A stretch of 64,000 nucleotides of DNA. Origin: Crocinitomix sp044361315. GTDB lineage: Bacteria; Bacteroidota; Bacteroidia; Flavobacteriales_D; Crocinitomicaceae. Both the position numbers and the translations under genes were made by a program. The stretch is from contig JBIKJA010000005.1 of NCBI GenBank assembly GCA_044361315.1, forward strand, positions 62,001 through 126,000, written 5' to 3'. This document shows positions 25,357-35,275 of this stretch, piece by piece. Every line of letters begins with the position of its first letter. Positions within the stretch are counted from its first letter, which is position 1. Under the pieces are notes generated by a model. It ran no database searches. It was not told where the DNA came from and saw only the letters and a list, made by a program, of their open reading frames with translations.

Positions 25357-26573
25357 ATTATTGCAATTTTTTTGATCCCCACAGGAACTTTATTTGAATT
25401 TACAATTACCAGGTGATAATAACCAGTCACCAAATTTTCTCGGTTTAGTTGAAAGACATTGGATTGAAAACTCCCTTTTTGAACTTCTTGTCCTTGTAAA
25501 TTATGAATCATATAAGAACCTTCAGAAAGTTTTTCAGGAAGAGCTACTGTTGCGTTTTCACGAATTGGATTTGGATAAACATTCATGATTTGTTCACCAT
25601 CTTCGAGTAAAGACAAGGTTCCAACTGGCGCATATTGATAAAATGTTTGTTTTTTACCTGTTACTTCTTTTCCTAAGCCAGCATAACCATAAGGACCAAT
25701 TGAAAATGCGATTCCATGCGCTCTTCCACCTCCTGGAAATGCGGCACGCAGTGTCCATGATTCGGTATAATAATTATATTCCCACAATTCGTCTTTTAAA
25801 CCACCATCGATACCAAAAACAACATATCCTTTTGTACCAATGGTAAATGTACTTGCTGCAGCTCGTTCTGTTCCAGGAAAATCGTCTGTTGGTTCCCAAG
25901 TATTTGTTGCGGTATGATAAATATATAAGTCTTTTCTAAAAACATCATGATCTGTTCCTAAGCCTACAAAAGCGTCACCCTCAAGAGCAAAACTTATTAA
26001 TTGGTAACGGTCGCCGCCCGGAAAAGGAGTTTTTTCAGTCCATGTGTCCGTTTCTGGGTTGTATTGCCAAAGTTCAAAAATATAAGCATCTGGTCCAATT
26101 TTGCCACCAACTACATATCCGCAACCCAGTTCGGCAAAAGCTGAGGCTTGATAAATCCCCGTGTCTCCCCCCCCCGGATAATCCGCTTTTGCTGTCCACG
26201 AATTACCCATTGGGTCGTATTCCCAAAAATCTTTTAATTTTTGGGCTAAATCCCCATCATCCAAATCAACACCAGTTCCAACATAGCCTTTACCTTCAAT
26301 TGCAAATCCGATTGCATTTCTGCGCGCAAGAGCTGGCATTGATGCTTTTTGTGTCCAAACGTCTAATTCGGGATTGTACTCCCATAAATCGTTGTGTGTT
26401 ATTTCCGCGGTATCTACTCCACAACCTACATAACCATAATCACCAATCGAAAAAGCAACCGCACGCTCACGTTTTAGACCCCCAAAAGGTGATTTTTTTG
26501 TCCAACTATTTTCCGGTTGCGCATTCAAATTCAAAAAGATCATATTCAAAAGCACCAGAAAGGAAATTCTCAT
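25353..26573 (-). CDS. secreted Kelch-repeat protein with T9SS sorting domain (paralogue)
   Basis: Similar in design to the following gene: signal peptide (MRISFLVLLNMIFLNLNAQ), six Kelch repeats (AVAFSIGDYGYVGCG, AIGFAIEGKGYVGTG and so on), and a C-terminal sorting domain with IMNVYPNPIRENATV and the end GIKKIAII. The chosen start at 26573 matches the paralogue; ATGs at 26582 and 26594 are alternatives. The two Kelch genes probably arose by tandem duplication and are translated together through an ATGA overlap. Likely surface-exposed binding proteins; ligand unknown. Confidence 0.9.
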   Translation of the reverse strand: MRISFLVLLNMIFLNLNAQPENSWTKKSPFGGLKRERAVAFSIGDYGYVGCGVDTAEITHNDLWEYNPELDVWTQKASMPALARRNAIGFAIEGKGYVGTGVDLDDGDLAQKLKDFWEYDPMGNSWTAKADYPGGGDTGIYQASAFAELGCGYVVGGKIGPDAYIFELWQYNPETDTWTEKTPFPGGDRYQLISFALEGDAFVGLGTDHDVFRKDLYIYHTATNTWEPTDDFPGTERAAASTFTIGTKGYVVFGIDGGLKDELWEYNYYTESWTLRAAFPGGGRAHGIAFSIGPYGYAGLGKEVTGKKQTFYQYAPVGTLSLLEDGEQIMNVYPNPIRENATVALPEKLSEGSYMIHNLQGQEVQKGSFQSNVFQLNRENLVTGYYHLVIVNSNKVPVGIKKIAII

Positions 26574-26821
26574 TTTCGTCATTTGGTCAACCATTTATTT
26601 TTAATTTCTCAATTTAATAGGCATCAATTGGTCGCTAATTTAAACCATTTTTTTTAATACAAGGTAAAGATAACAATCCCTTCATTTTTTTACTTTTTTT
26701 CAATGATTAATTTTCAAGCGAGGCTTTAATAATTTAACAAAAAATGGACTTTAAATGTAAAAAACAGCCTTATTTTACGTTTTTAACCCTTCAATGGTTA
26801 TCTTCGTAAAAAATAGAAATT

Positions 26822-28285
26822 ATGAACGTAAGATCGCTTGAACCAAAAGAAATTTGGAATCATTTTGAAGACTTAAATGCCGTGCCACGACCTTCTAAAA
26901 AAGAAGAAAGAGTGCGCCAATTTATGGTGGATTTTGGTAAAAATTTGGGTTTGTCCACAGTGACTGATAAGATTGGAAACGTGATCATTAAAAAACCAGC
27001 TTTTCCTGGGTACGAATTGAAAGAAACCATAATTTTACAGACACATATCGACATGGTTCACCAAAAAAATGGCGATACGGTCTTTGATTTTGATGCAGAA
27101 GGAATTCGATCGTATATTGAGGGAGATTGGGTAACGGCCGAAGGTACGACACTTGGAGCAGATAATGGAATAGGGGTAGCAGCAGCCATGTCGATTTTAT
27201 CATCTACCACAATTCCACACCCGGCCATCGAAGCTTTGTTTACCATTGATGAAGAAACTGGAATGACAGGCGCAAAGGAATTAGACGGCTCCCTTTTAGC
27301 TGGAAAGATATTATTGAATTTAGATACGGAGGATGACGATGAATTTTCGGTCGGTTGTGCGGGAGGAATTGATACGAATACTTTATATAATTATGCGCAA
27401 GAGATTGTGCCTGAAAATTATACAGCGTTTAAATTAGAAGTAAAAGGGTTAAAGGGGGGGCATTCGGGCATGGATATTCATTTGATGCGCGGGAATGCAA
27501 ATGTGTGGATGAATCGATTGGTTTATGCGTTGAGCGAGGAAAGTGATATTCGAATTTGTGAGTTGGAGGGGGGGAGTCTTCGCAATGCAATTCCGCGGGA
27601 AAGTACTGGAATTTTTGTGGTACCGACTGTCGATTTTTCAACACTTCAAACAAATTTTGAAAAGCAACGAACTGCGATTATAGGTGAATTTTCGCTTGTG
27701 GAAACAAATGCAAGCATTCAACTAACTCCAATGAGCGAACATCCTTCAAAAATGGTGGTTTTGGCAGATCAGAAGAAAATTGTTGCTTCTATTTATGCCG
27801 TTCCAAACATGGTTTGGAAAATGAGCGAAAAAATTCCTGGATTAGTGGAAACTTCATCTTCATTGGCCAAAGTAATTGTCAAAGATGGCGAATACATCAC
27901 ACGATCCTTGCAACGAAGTATGTTAGAAACTGGTAAAAAGGACATCGCAAATGCAGTGAAATTGACGTTTGAATTAATGGGAGCACAGGTGGAGCAATCG
28001 GGAGAATATCCAGGGTGGGCTCCAAATCCATCTTCAAAAATATTGCAGGTTTTAGAAAATAAATATGTAAGTCTATTTAACGAAAAACCAAAAGTAGCCG
28101 CATGTCATGCAGGACTAGAATGTGGAATTTTGAGCGAACATTTACCAGGATGCGATATGATTTCGTTTGGGCCAACCATCCGTAATCCACATTCGCCTGA
28201 CGAAAAGGTGAACATTGCTTCGGTTCAAAAATTTTGGAAATTCTTTTTAGAAATTTTAAAGGACAGTCCTTTAAAAGCTTCGTAG
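26822..28285 (+). CDS. pepD: cytosol non-specific dipeptidase / aminoacyl-histidine dipeptidase
   Basis: A 487-residue M20 family metallopeptidase of the PepD type, which hydrolyses a wide range of dipeptides including aminoacyl-histidines in the cytosol. Zinc-site motifs are visible: LQTHIDMVHQK with the first His, TTLGADNGIGVAAAMSIL with the bridging Asp, the catalytic Glu pair in TIDEETGMTGAKEL, and the late AACHAGLECGIL with the final His. The lid/dimerisation part includes KGLKGGHSGMDIHLMRGNAN. It stands alone; a weak TAnnTTTG-like TATCTTCG lies about 20 bases before the ATG. Confident on family, length and motifs. Confidence 0.94.
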   Translation: MNVRSLEPKEIWNHFEDLNAVPRPSKKEERVRQFMVDFGKNLGLSTVTDKIGNVIIKKPAFPGYELKETIILQTHIDMVHQKNGDTVFDFDAEGIRSYIEGDWVTAEGTTLGADNGIGVAAAMSILSSTTIPHPAIEALFTIDEETGMTGAKELDGSLLAGKILLNLDTEDDDEFSVGCAGGIDTNTLYNYAQEIVPENYTAFKLEVKGLKGGHSGMDIHLMRGNANVWMNRLVYALSEESDIRICELEGGSLRNAIPRESTGIFVVPTVDFSTLQTNFEKQRTAIIGEFSLVETNASIQLTPMSEHPSKMVVLADQKKIVASIYAVPNMVWKMSEKIPGLVETSSSLAKVIVKDGEYITRSLQRSMLETGKKDIANAVKLTFELMGAQVEQSGEYPGWAPNPSSKILQVLENKYVSLFNEKPKVAACHAGLECGILSEHLPGCDMISFGPTIRNPHSPDEKVNIASVQKFWKFFLEILKDSPLKAS

Positions 28286-28322
28286 TCATATAGTGCATTG
28301 ATACTTTATCCAAAATAGGTAA

Positions 28323-28691
28323 ATGAGATTTGTGATAATCATCGGTTTAATGGTATTTGAGGCATGTACTAAATCTAATTTAGTTCATGAACGGTATATT
28401 CGCAATAACACGGCAACAGATACGATTATAGTCATGAATCCTGATTTTGATGATGCAATCGACACCATTGCTCCGGGCGACACAGCCTTGGTTTATAAGT
28501 TCGAAATGTTAGACAATCAATCGGCTACTGCGCCTTGTGCTTGGCCAGGCGATACACTCATCGTTAAAAATCACCTCGGTCAATACTTAATTAGGAGTGT
28601 AAAAGAAGAAGATTTTTGGACTTATACAATTCAAGGAACGATCGATCGCCGTCAGCAATGTTTTTTTATCATCAGCACAGGCGATTTCTAA
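28323..28691 (+). CDS. small putative lipoprotein
   Basis: A 122-residue frame with a short hydrophobic signal (FVIIIGLMVFEAC) whose lipobox FEAC suggests a lipidated Cys at about residue 15. The mature part (NNTATDTIIVMNPDFDDA onward) has two more Cys residues and looks beta-rich. It lies 37 bases after pepD on the same strand and abuts the next, decayed gene without a gap (TAA then ATG). Not recognised; function unknown. Confidence 0.7.
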   Translation: MRFVIIIGLMVFEACTKSNLVHERYIRNNTATDTIIVMNPDFDDAIDTIAPGDTALVYKFEMLDNQSATAPCAWPGDTLIVKNHLGQYLIRSVKEEDFWTYTIQGTIDRRQQCFFIISTGDF

Positions 28692-29125
28692 ATGAAAAAA
28701 TACTTGTTTTTCTTTGCGTTTTTTGTCCCTTTCGGAATCCTAGCACAAGTTAGTTTTGGAATTAAAATTTGGAGGTTTAGCTGTACATCACCAAAAAGTA
28801 GATCCAAATTATTACCGACTAAGTATAAATTAAAAGGGGCGATTTGTTGGATACTTAGGTGTTTCATTTGTAGCAACTTACCAAATAAATTAAAACCTTG
28901 TTGCTAAATTCATTCACCATCATGCCTTTTAATTGAGCAGGAAAACGGTCAGTAATGACTCATCTAGGAATTGATTTTCAAGATAGAATCATTGTAATCC
29001 ATAATCCCCCCATCAATTAAGTGACTCCTTTGGTCCTCTTATTTATTATCGAAAAAATTGGCAACAGCTGGCCAATCTTAAAAAAAATCTCAGAGGTTTC
29101 GAATTACAATCGAAGTCGTTGAATA
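28692..29125 (+). pseudogene. decayed outer-membrane-type gene
   Basis: The ATG at 28692 opens a clean signal peptide (MKKYLFFFAFFVPFGILAQ), but after about 25 codons the frame loses sense. From 28771 the +1 frame reads GGLAVHHQKVDPNYYRLSIN, an in-frame TAA, then KGRFVGYLGVSFVATYQIN, another TAA, and NLVAKFIHHHAF. That is one frameshift plus two nonsense codons in what looks like a beta-barrel protein. Fragments in other frames continue to about 29125 (for example SFGPLIYYRKNWQQLANL). The 71-residue frame 28692-28907 is therefore an artefact of decay. It abuts the lipoprotein gene and ends just before the convergent recQ-like gene. Confidence 0.6.
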
Positions 29126-29142
29126 ATTTAACAGTTTTACGA

Positions 29143-31044
29143 TCAGGATACCCAAACCGTTTTCCCCATCCGATCTATTTCAATTTTTTGATCATCTTGG
29201 AGTAATCGTAAATTCTCCATCAAATTGTTTTCTTCCAAAGTTGAAAAATAGGAGATTAAGTCAATAATTAATAATGGATTGGCCTCTTCTGAAAGTTCAT
29301 GAATTGCCTCCATAATTCGGGCCGACATTTCTAGGTTTTTTTGTTGGTTTTTCACGCAACTCGAACATTTTCCGCAAGGCTGGGTGGTGGATTCTCCGAA
29401 ATAACGAAGTAGAAATTCACTTTTACATACGTCTGTTTCAACAAATTCGATAATTGACTTCATTTTTTCCAAGGTCACTTTTTTGCGGTCGTGATAAAAT
29501 ACAGGAGAAATTGATAGGTTATTTTCAGTTAATCGTTCTGTTAAATAAGTAATTGTAGGTAAATCAGAGCGCGGAATGTAATGAATTAGTTGCACCGAAT
29601 CCAAATAGGTCAGAATTTTCTTTACCTCCTTTTCAGCTAGTTCTGTTTTCTGCGCAATTTTCCCCTCGTTTATAGTCACATAATCTTCGTAAACTCCCAT
29701 TTCAGAACGAAGAATAAACTGAATCACCTTATTGTATTCCTCATTCTTTACTTGGTAATTGTACATTTCATGATTATTGCCCAACATTTTTATTCTGCTG
29801 GGCAGTTTATAATTTTCGCTTAAGGCAATAAAATTGCAGAGTTCTAAAAATTTTAATGAATTATAAACTACAATTAAATTTTGACTGTATTTCTCAGAAA
29901 ATTGCCACAAATCAATTGAGAAAACTTCATCTTTTCCTGTTCCATACGCCAATTGAAAATGATTTCCTAAAGCTGTGTAGATCATTTTAATGGTCTCAAT
30001 GGGAGGGAATTTCTGTGCGACTTTGGTCTGCAAATTTTTGATATCTTGTGTCGTATAATACAAATTAGCCACGGAGGGCAAACCATCCCTTCCGCCACGC
30101 CCAGCTTCTTGAAAATAAGCTTCGATGCTTTGCGGTAAATCGGCATGGAGCACAAAACGAACGTCTGGTTTATCAATTCCCATCCCAAAAGCATTTGTCG
30201 CGACAATTACCTTGGCTTTATTCTCCATCCAAAGGTTTTGAGCTGTTTTTCGTTCATTGTAAGTCAAACCGGCGTGATAGAAATCAACTGAAATTTTCCG
30301 TTCTCTTAGATAAAGACAGAGTTCTTTCACATTTTTCCGGGTCGAATTATAAATAATTCCTGAGTTTAGATTTTTCAAGAGAAAATGCTCAATTCGATTT
30401 AGTTTGTTAATTGTTTTTCCTGTGTTATAGGTTAAATTTTTACGCTCGAACGATTTACGAATGACGTTATTCGATTTAAATGCCAATTTTTTCTGAATAT
30501 CTTCCACCACATCTTCAGTTGCGGTTGCGGTCAACGCCAAAAAAGGCACTTTTGGATGAATCTCACGAAGCGCTGCAATGTCCAAATAACTTGGCCTAAA
30601 ATCGTATCCCCATTCAGAAATACAATGCGCTTCGTCGATGGCGATTAAATTAATCTTCATTTTTGCAAACCGCACTTGAAATAGCTCCGATTTTAATCGC
30701 TCGGGAGACACGTACAAAAATTTGATATTTCCATAGATCACATTGTCTAAAGCAATATCAATTTCACGTTTTCCCATGGAAGCATTAATGGTCACCGCCA
30801 TGATCCCATTTGCTTTCAATTGTCGAATTTGGTCTTCCATTAAGGCAATCAAGGGAGAAATAACTAAACAAACTCCGTCCATTACTAAGCCGGGCACTTG
30901 GTAACAAATCGACTTGCCGCCGCCTGTTGGAAGCAGGGCTAAAGTATCCTTTTTTGCTAAAATTGTTTCAATAATTTCCCCTTGGACATCTCTAAAATCG
31001 TCGAAATTCCAATATTTCTTTAATATGTTACGTGCTTCTTGCAA
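29143..31044 (-). CDS. second RecQ family helicase, without HRDC domain
   Basis: A 633-residue RecQ-type helicase: Walker A LLPTGGGKS (38-45), DEAH at 137-140 followed by CISEWGYDFRPSY, and QEAGRGGRDGLPS as motif VI. A Cys cluster CGKCSSC near residue 555 resembles the RecQ zinc site, but there is no HRDC domain, unlike the recQ at 21.6-23.7 kb. The C-terminal part instead has a winged-helix-like region. No ATG is possible: the frame is closed upstream, and TTG at 31044 gives MQEARNILKKYWNFDDF, which aligns with RecQ starts. It is divergent from ilvE across a short promoter region. Confidence 0.9.
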   Translation of the reverse strand: MQEARNILKKYWNFDDFRDVQGEIIETILAKKDTLALLPTGGGKSICYQVPGLVMDGVCLVISPLIALMEDQIRQLKANGIMAVTINASMGKREIDIALDNVIYGNIKFLYVSPERLKSELFQVRFAKMKINLIAIDEAHCISEWGYDFRPSYLDIAALREIHPKVPFLALTATATEDVVEDIQKKLAFKSNNVIRKSFERKNLTYNTGKTINKLNRIEHFLLKNLNSGIIYNSTRKNVKELCLYLRERKISVDFYHAGLTYNERKTAQNLWMENKAKVIVATNAFGMGIDKPDVRFVLHADLPQSIEAYFQEAGRGGRDGLPSVANLYYTTQDIKNLQTKVAQKFPPIETIKMIYTALGNHFQLAYGTGKDEVFSIDLWQFSEKYSQNLIVVYNSLKFLELCNFIALSENYKLPSRIKMLGNNHEMYNYQVKNEEYNKVIQFILRSEMGVYEDYVTINEGKIAQKTELAEKEVKKILTYLDSVQLIHYIPRSDLPTITYLTERLTENNLSISPVFYHDRKKVTLEKMKSIIEFVETDVCKSEFLLRYFGESTTQPCGKCSSCVKNQQKNLEMSARIMEAIHELSEEANPLLIIDLISYFSTLEENNLMENLRLLQDDQKIEIDRMGKTVWVS

Positions 31045-31136
31045 GCGGGGACTCGTGATTTTGACACTAAATTTTAACGGTTTAGTGCGAAATTAGTTAA
31101 ACTTAATCGGTTTTAGGAGAAATGTCCCTTGATAAA

Positions 31137-31167
31137 TTGGCGCTTTTATAAAAAAAGATTAAATTTG
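31137..31167 (+). promoter_or_regulatory. ilvE promoter, Bacteroidota type
   Basis: TTGG at 31137-31140 and TAAATTTG at 31160-31167 are 19 bases apart, fitting the -33/-7 promoter of the primary sigma factor. The ATG of ilvE follows 23 bases later. Confidence 0.65.
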
Positions 31168-31190
31168 CGGGATAATAAAATTGGACAATT

Positions 31191-32261
31191 ATGGCAATAG
31201 ATACCGTAAATATCAAGATTACAAGGGTTGAAAAGTCCAAAATCGAGAGTGTTGATTTTAACGATTTGCCATTTGGTAAGTTCTTTTCTGATCACATGTT
31301 TGAAATGGATTTTGTGGATGGAAAATGGCAAGAGCCTACAATTGTTCCTTTTGCGAATTTGAGCCTGCACCCAGCAACTTCAGCTCTTCATTATGGACAA
31401 TCGATTTTTGAAGGCTTAAAAGCTCAAAAAAACGAAAAAGGTGAAATCCTTGTGTTCCGACCGGACATGAATGCAAAGCGATTTAATGAATCTGCCTTGA
31501 GAATGTGCATGCAACCTGTTCCTGAGCAAATTTTTCTTGAAGGAATTCGGGCGTTAATTGATCTTGACAGTGAATGGGTTTCTAGTCGTGAGGGGCAGTC
31601 TTTGTACATTCGCCCATTTATGATTGCTACTGATGATTACGTAGGGATTAGACCTTCGGAACGCTATAAATTTTTAATAATCGCTTCACCAGTTGGAGCT
31701 TATTATTCAGATCCTGTTCCTGTAAAAATTGAAACAACGTATACTCGTGCCGCGGCAGGAGGAGTAGGTCGAGCAAAAGCAGCTGGAAATTATGGTGCAT
31801 CGTTATATCCTGCAAAATTAGGACAAGAAATGGGCTATCGCCAGTTAATTTGGACAGATGCTAAAACTCACACTTTCATTGAAGAATCAGGAACAATGAA
31901 CGTGGTTTTTGTCATTAATGATGTGATTATTACTCCAACAGAAGAGGATGATACCATTTTGAAAGGAATTACCAAACGAAGTATTTTAGAAATTGCTGCC
32001 GATTGGGGTTATAAAGTGGAAGAAAGAAAGGTTTCTGTAGAAGAAATAATGACGGCGGTAAAAAATGGTACTTTGCAAGATGCGTTTGGCGCTGGAACAG
32101 CAGCAACCATTGCACCAATTAATTTAATTGGTTACGAAGGTGTTAATTATGAACTTCCAAGTATTCCGGATCGGGTAATTTCAAATCGTCTAAGAGACTT
32201 TATGAATGAATATAAATCTGGAATGATTGAAGATACCTACAATTGGTTGATGAAAATCTAA
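31191..32261 (+). CDS. ilvE: branched-chain amino acid aminotransferase
   Basis: A 356-residue fold-type IV PLP enzyme that catalyses the last step of Leu, Ile and Val synthesis and the first step of their breakdown. Signatures: ALHYGQSIFEGLKA, the PLP lysine at about residue 196 in GRAKAAGNYGASLYP, the EESGTMNVVFVI strand, and AFGAGTAATIAPI for the phosphate cup. The length and large N-terminal part fit the class II (eukaryote-like) BCATs common in Bacteroidota. It has its own promoter and a strong terminator directly behind it. Assignment is firm. Confidence 0.95.
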   Translation: MAIDTVNIKITRVEKSKIESVDFNDLPFGKFFSDHMFEMDFVDGKWQEPTIVPFANLSLHPATSALHYGQSIFEGLKAQKNEKGEILVFRPDMNAKRFNESALRMCMQPVPEQIFLEGIRALIDLDSEWVSSREGQSLYIRPFMIATDDYVGIRPSERYKFLIIASPVGAYYSDPVPVKIETTYTRAAAGGVGRAKAAGNYGASLYPAKLGQEMGYRQLIWTDAKTHTFIEESGTMNVVFVINDVIITPTEEDDTILKGITKRSILEIAADWGYKVEERKVSVEEIMTAVKNGTLQDAFGAGTAATIAPINLIGYEGVNYELPSIPDRVISNRLRDFMNEYKSGMIEDTYNWLMKI

Positions 32262-32283
32262 CAAGACATAAATTTAAAAACGG

Positions 32284-32312
32284 AAAGGGAAATGAAAGTT
32301 TCCCTTTTTTTT
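32284..32312 (+). terminator. intrinsic terminator of ilvE
   Basis: Stem AAAGGGAAA / TTTCCCTTT around a TGAAAG loop, merging into an eight-base T run. It lies 23 bases after the ilvE stop and just before aroE. Confidence 0.8.
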
Positions 32313-32319
32313 GGAACAA

Positions 32320-33075
32320 ATGCAAGAAAACACTAAAAGATTCGGATTAATTGGTAAAACCTTGGGACATAGCTTTTCCAAACCTTACTTTGAAGCTAAA
32401 TTTAAGGCAATAGGTGAGAATGCCACGTATGAAAATATTGAATTGGCTGAAATTTCGGAAGTTCACCAGATTTTAACTCAAGGTTATTCGGGACTAAATG
32501 TTACAATTCCTTACAAAGAAGCAATTATTCCTTATTTGGATGAACTTACACCCGTTGCAAGTGAAATTGGTGCAGTGAATACGGTTCTTTTTAAAAACGG
32601 TAGGACAATTGGAACGAATACCGATGCTTTTGGGTTTAAGCAGATGATTAAGCCTTTTTTTGAATCGCATCATGAACGTGCATTGATTATTGGGACGGGT
32701 GGGGCATCCAAAGCGGTGGCTTATGTGCTTGAAGAACTGGGGGTTCGGGTTAGTTATTTGTCAAGATCTCCAAAAGCAAACTATGAATTTTCGTATGAAG
32801 ATGTGAATGAAAACATGATTTTATTTCACGGAATTATTGTGAATACTAGTCCTGTTGGAAGTTTTCCTAAGCCTGAAGAAGCCGTACAAATTCCGTATCA
32901 ATTTTTAACTCCTAAACATTTGGTGATTGATTTGATTTACAATCCTTCTGAAACATTGTTTTTAAAAAATGCTAAAGCACAAGGGTCAACGGTATTGAAT
33001 GGTTTGACCATGTTGCATCAGCAAGCTGAAAAAGCTTGGGAACTTTGGAATAATTGTGGCGGAGATGTCCTATAA
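32320..33075 (+). CDS. aroE: shikimate dehydrogenase
   Basis: About 251 residues. It reduces 3-dehydroshikimate with NADPH in the aromatic amino acid pathway. Visible: FGLIGKTLGHSFSKPYF at the shikimate-binding start, GLNVTIPYKEAIIPYLDEL with the catalytic Lys, GAVNTVLF, GTNTDAFGF with the conserved Asp, and the nucleotide loop IIGTGGASKAVAYVL. The ATG at 32320 is preferred over the TTG at 32311, which overlaps the terminator T run. The gene overlaps miaA by about 11 bases. Confidence 0.94.
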   Translation: MQENTKRFGLIGKTLGHSFSKPYFEAKFKAIGENATYENIELAEISEVHQILTQGYSGLNVTIPYKEAIIPYLDELTPVASEIGAVNTVLFKNGRTIGTNTDAFGFKQMIKPFFESHHERALIIGTGGASKAVAYVLEELGVRVSYLSRSPKANYEFSYEDVNENMILFHGIIVNTSPVGSFPKPEEAVQIPYQFLTPKHLVIDLIYNPSETLFLKNAKAQGSTVLNGLTMLHQQAEKAWELWNNCGGDVL

Positions 33076-34000
33076 TTCGTTGGTGATTCTTGGTGCCACT
33101 GCCAGTGGAAAAACGAAATTGGCCTGTCATTACGCAAAAAAATGTGGGGGAGAGGTGATCAGTATTGATTCGCGGCAAGTGTACCGAAATATGGATATTG
33201 GTACTGGTAAAGATTTGATTGAATACACAGTAGATAATCAATTGATTACGTATTATTTAATCGACATAAAAGAGGCGGGATATAAATACAATATTGAAGA
33301 GTTTCAACGGGATTTTAAAGCAGCGTTTCTAGAAGTTCAAGCCAATGGAAATTTACCGATTCTTTGCGGGGGAAGTGGACTTTATTTAGAAACAGCCCTA
33401 AATGGAAATTCTTATTTAGGGATTCCGAACAATGAGGATGTATGGCTAGAGTTGAAACAATTATCGCCAGAAGCGCTAGAAAAAGCATATTTGCAAATTA
33501 GTCCTTCGATTCGAGAAAATTTAAATGCACTGACCGATCAACGAAAGATACGAGCCATTGAAATCGCGCGGTTTCTTGATAAAAATCCCGAATGGAAATC
33601 GGCGGAACCATTAACCTTGAATCCTTTATTGATTGGAATTGAGCTCGATCGGGAACTTCGACGCCAAAAAATCACAAAACGTTTAAGCGATCGCTTAAAC
33701 AACGGATTAATTGAAGAAGTAGAAAATTTATTGACCTTGGGACTCAATCACGCTGATTTGGCCTATTACGGACTTGAATACAAATGGATTAGCAAATATC
33801 TATTAAAAGAAATTTCTAAAAAAGAACTTTTTGAAAATCTGAACATTGCGATCCATCAATTCGCCAAAAAACAAATGACCTGGTTTCGTCGGATGGAAAA
33901 AAATGGGGCAAAAATTCATTGGTTAGATGCCTTGGCACCGTTGGAAGAGAATTTAGAAAAAATAGATCAGCTTTTTCACCATCAAAGCTTGATTAGTTAA
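33065..34000 (+). CDS. miaA: tRNA dimethylallyltransferase
   Basis: About 311 residues of the IPP transferase family, which adds a dimethylallyl group to A37 of tRNAs reading UNN codons. Features: P-loop LGATASGKTKLA, the catalytic DSRQVYRNMDIGTGK block, PILCGGSGLYLETAL, and the C-terminal YGLEYKWI and QFAKKQMTWFRRM motifs. ATG at 33065 lies inside the end of aroE; a GTG at 33056 is an alternative. With MtaB at 40.5 kb and YrdC at 14.7 kb, three enzymes acting on tRNA position 37 are in this window, but they are not linked in one operon. Confidence 0.93.
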   Translation: MSYNSLVILGATASGKTKLACHYAKKCGGEVISIDSRQVYRNMDIGTGKDLIEYTVDNQLITYYLIDIKEAGYKYNIEEFQRDFKAAFLEVQANGNLPILCGGSGLYLETALNGNSYLGIPNNEDVWLELKQLSPEALEKAYLQISPSIRENLNALTDQRKIRAIEIARFLDKNPEWKSAEPLTLNPLLIGIELDRELRRQKITKRLSDRLNNGLIEEVENLLTLGLNHADLAYYGLEYKWISKYLLKEISKKELFENLNIAIHQFAKKQMTWFRRMEKNGAKIHWLDALAPLEENLEKIDQLFHHQSLIS

Positions 34001-34254
34001 TTTTTTTTAATGGATCACTAATAAATGCCGGTGAGAGTGTTCTTTTTCCAATAGAGCTGACGCTGCGATGTGACGAAGGCTTTTTTGCTGGATTTAACAG
34101 CAGGTACTCGTTAAATTGATCGGAGTTTTAGAGTATTGTTTGAACAATTTTTTAGGTGAATTGTTTTGACTAAACAACACGAGATTATTGGAAGTTTGAA
34201 TTTCTGGTTACTTGAAAGGCTACCAACTAAAAAACAGGTGTAAATAAACCAATT

Positions 34255-35232
34255 ATGAAAAAATTATTCGTCGCACTTTTGTGCATTCTCTCTATCAACT
34301 CATTTTCACAGCAGCCAATTTTTGCGACTATTGCAGGTGGCGACCTTTATTCATTTGATATTGTGAATTGTACCCGACGATTTGTTGGAGCTACTGAATA
34401 TGGTTTTGGAGATATTGCCTTTACGCCAAATGGTCAACTTTACGGAATAGTTGGGGGGGAACTTTATCAAATTGACACAACAACGGCGTTCTCGACATTG
34501 ATTGGTAATACAGAACTTGGAGCTGTCACGCTGGTTGGCTTAAATGATACCACCTTATTGGCTGAATTTGATATGAAGTTATACAGCATTAGTACACTGG
34601 ATGCAACGGCTAATTATATAGATACCATTGGATTTGGGAGCGATGGTGATTTGACCTGGTATGACGATGATTTGTATATTGTTACTGGTGGGGGAGGAAT
34701 CGTAAAAATAGTGCTGAATGAAACCATAACGGCCATTGAAAGTGCTACGTTAATTGGCAGCGAAATTTCAATATGTGAAGGAGCCGTAACCGCATCATTT
34801 GAGGATGATTACAATTATATTTTGGGTTTTAGCGCGCATGACCTGATTAAAATTTGCCATATCGATGGTACCTATGTCACGATTTGTCAAGAGTTAAATT
34901 TTGGTGGAACGCCTGGTGCCGCATCTATTCGCCTACCAAACCAAAGTTATCAACCAACTGATTGCTATACACTTGGGGTGGATAAAAAAAATACTCAACA
35001 TCAATTTTTAATTTTTCCAAATCCTGCCATTAACCAGCTTACCATTAAGGCTGATTTAAATGAACCTGTGAATTATCAAATTTATAATTCTGTTGGACAA
35101 GTAGTAAAGTCAGGCATTTTGCTGGCTGAAGCGACTTCTATTGGAATTAATCAGCTTAATCAAGGACTTTACATGATCGAATTAAAATCAGCTACCACGA
35201 CTGAACGCCAATCGTTTATGGTGGTGAATTAG
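34255..35232 (+). CDS. secreted beta-propeller-like protein with T9SS sorting domain
   Basis: A 325-residue exported protein: signal peptide LFVALLCILSINSFSQ, then repeated short beta units with GDLYSFD, GQLYGIVGGELYQID and KLYSISTLD patterns, as in propeller-type proteins. Residues about 245-325 are a type A T9SS sorting domain (LIFPNPAINQLTIKAD; end ERQSFMVVN), so it is expected on the surface or in the medium. It stands alone, 250 bases after miaA; I see nothing definite in that gap. Ligand or activity unknown. Confidence 0.88.
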   Translation: MKKLFVALLCILSINSFSQQPIFATIAGGDLYSFDIVNCTRRFVGATEYGFGDIAFTPNGQLYGIVGGELYQIDTTTAFSTLIGNTELGAVTLVGLNDTTLLAEFDMKLYSISTLDATANYIDTIGFGSDGDLTWYDDDLYIVTGGGGIVKIVLNETITAIESATLIGSEISICEGAVTASFEDDYNYILGFSAHDLIKICHIDGTYVTICQELNFGGTPGAASIRLPNQSYQPTDCYTLGVDKKNTQHQFLIFPNPAINQLTIKADLNEPVNYQIYNSVGQVVKSGILLAEATSIGINQLNQGLYMIELKSATTTERQSFMVVN

Positions 35233-35275
35233 GGATTGAAACTGCCTAGATTTAAAGGAAATAAGTGTAGTTCAT

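Noticed and set aside
26042..26617. 191-codon plus-strand frame opposite the Kelch gene
   Set aside because: His/Leu/Pro-rich composition typical of the antisense of a Kelch protein, and it conflicts with a well-supported gene.
28692..28907. 71-residue secreted Cys-rich peptide
   Set aside because: Beyond the signal peptide the frame is the shifted reading of a beta-barrel sequence; the +1 frame makes better sense despite two stops.
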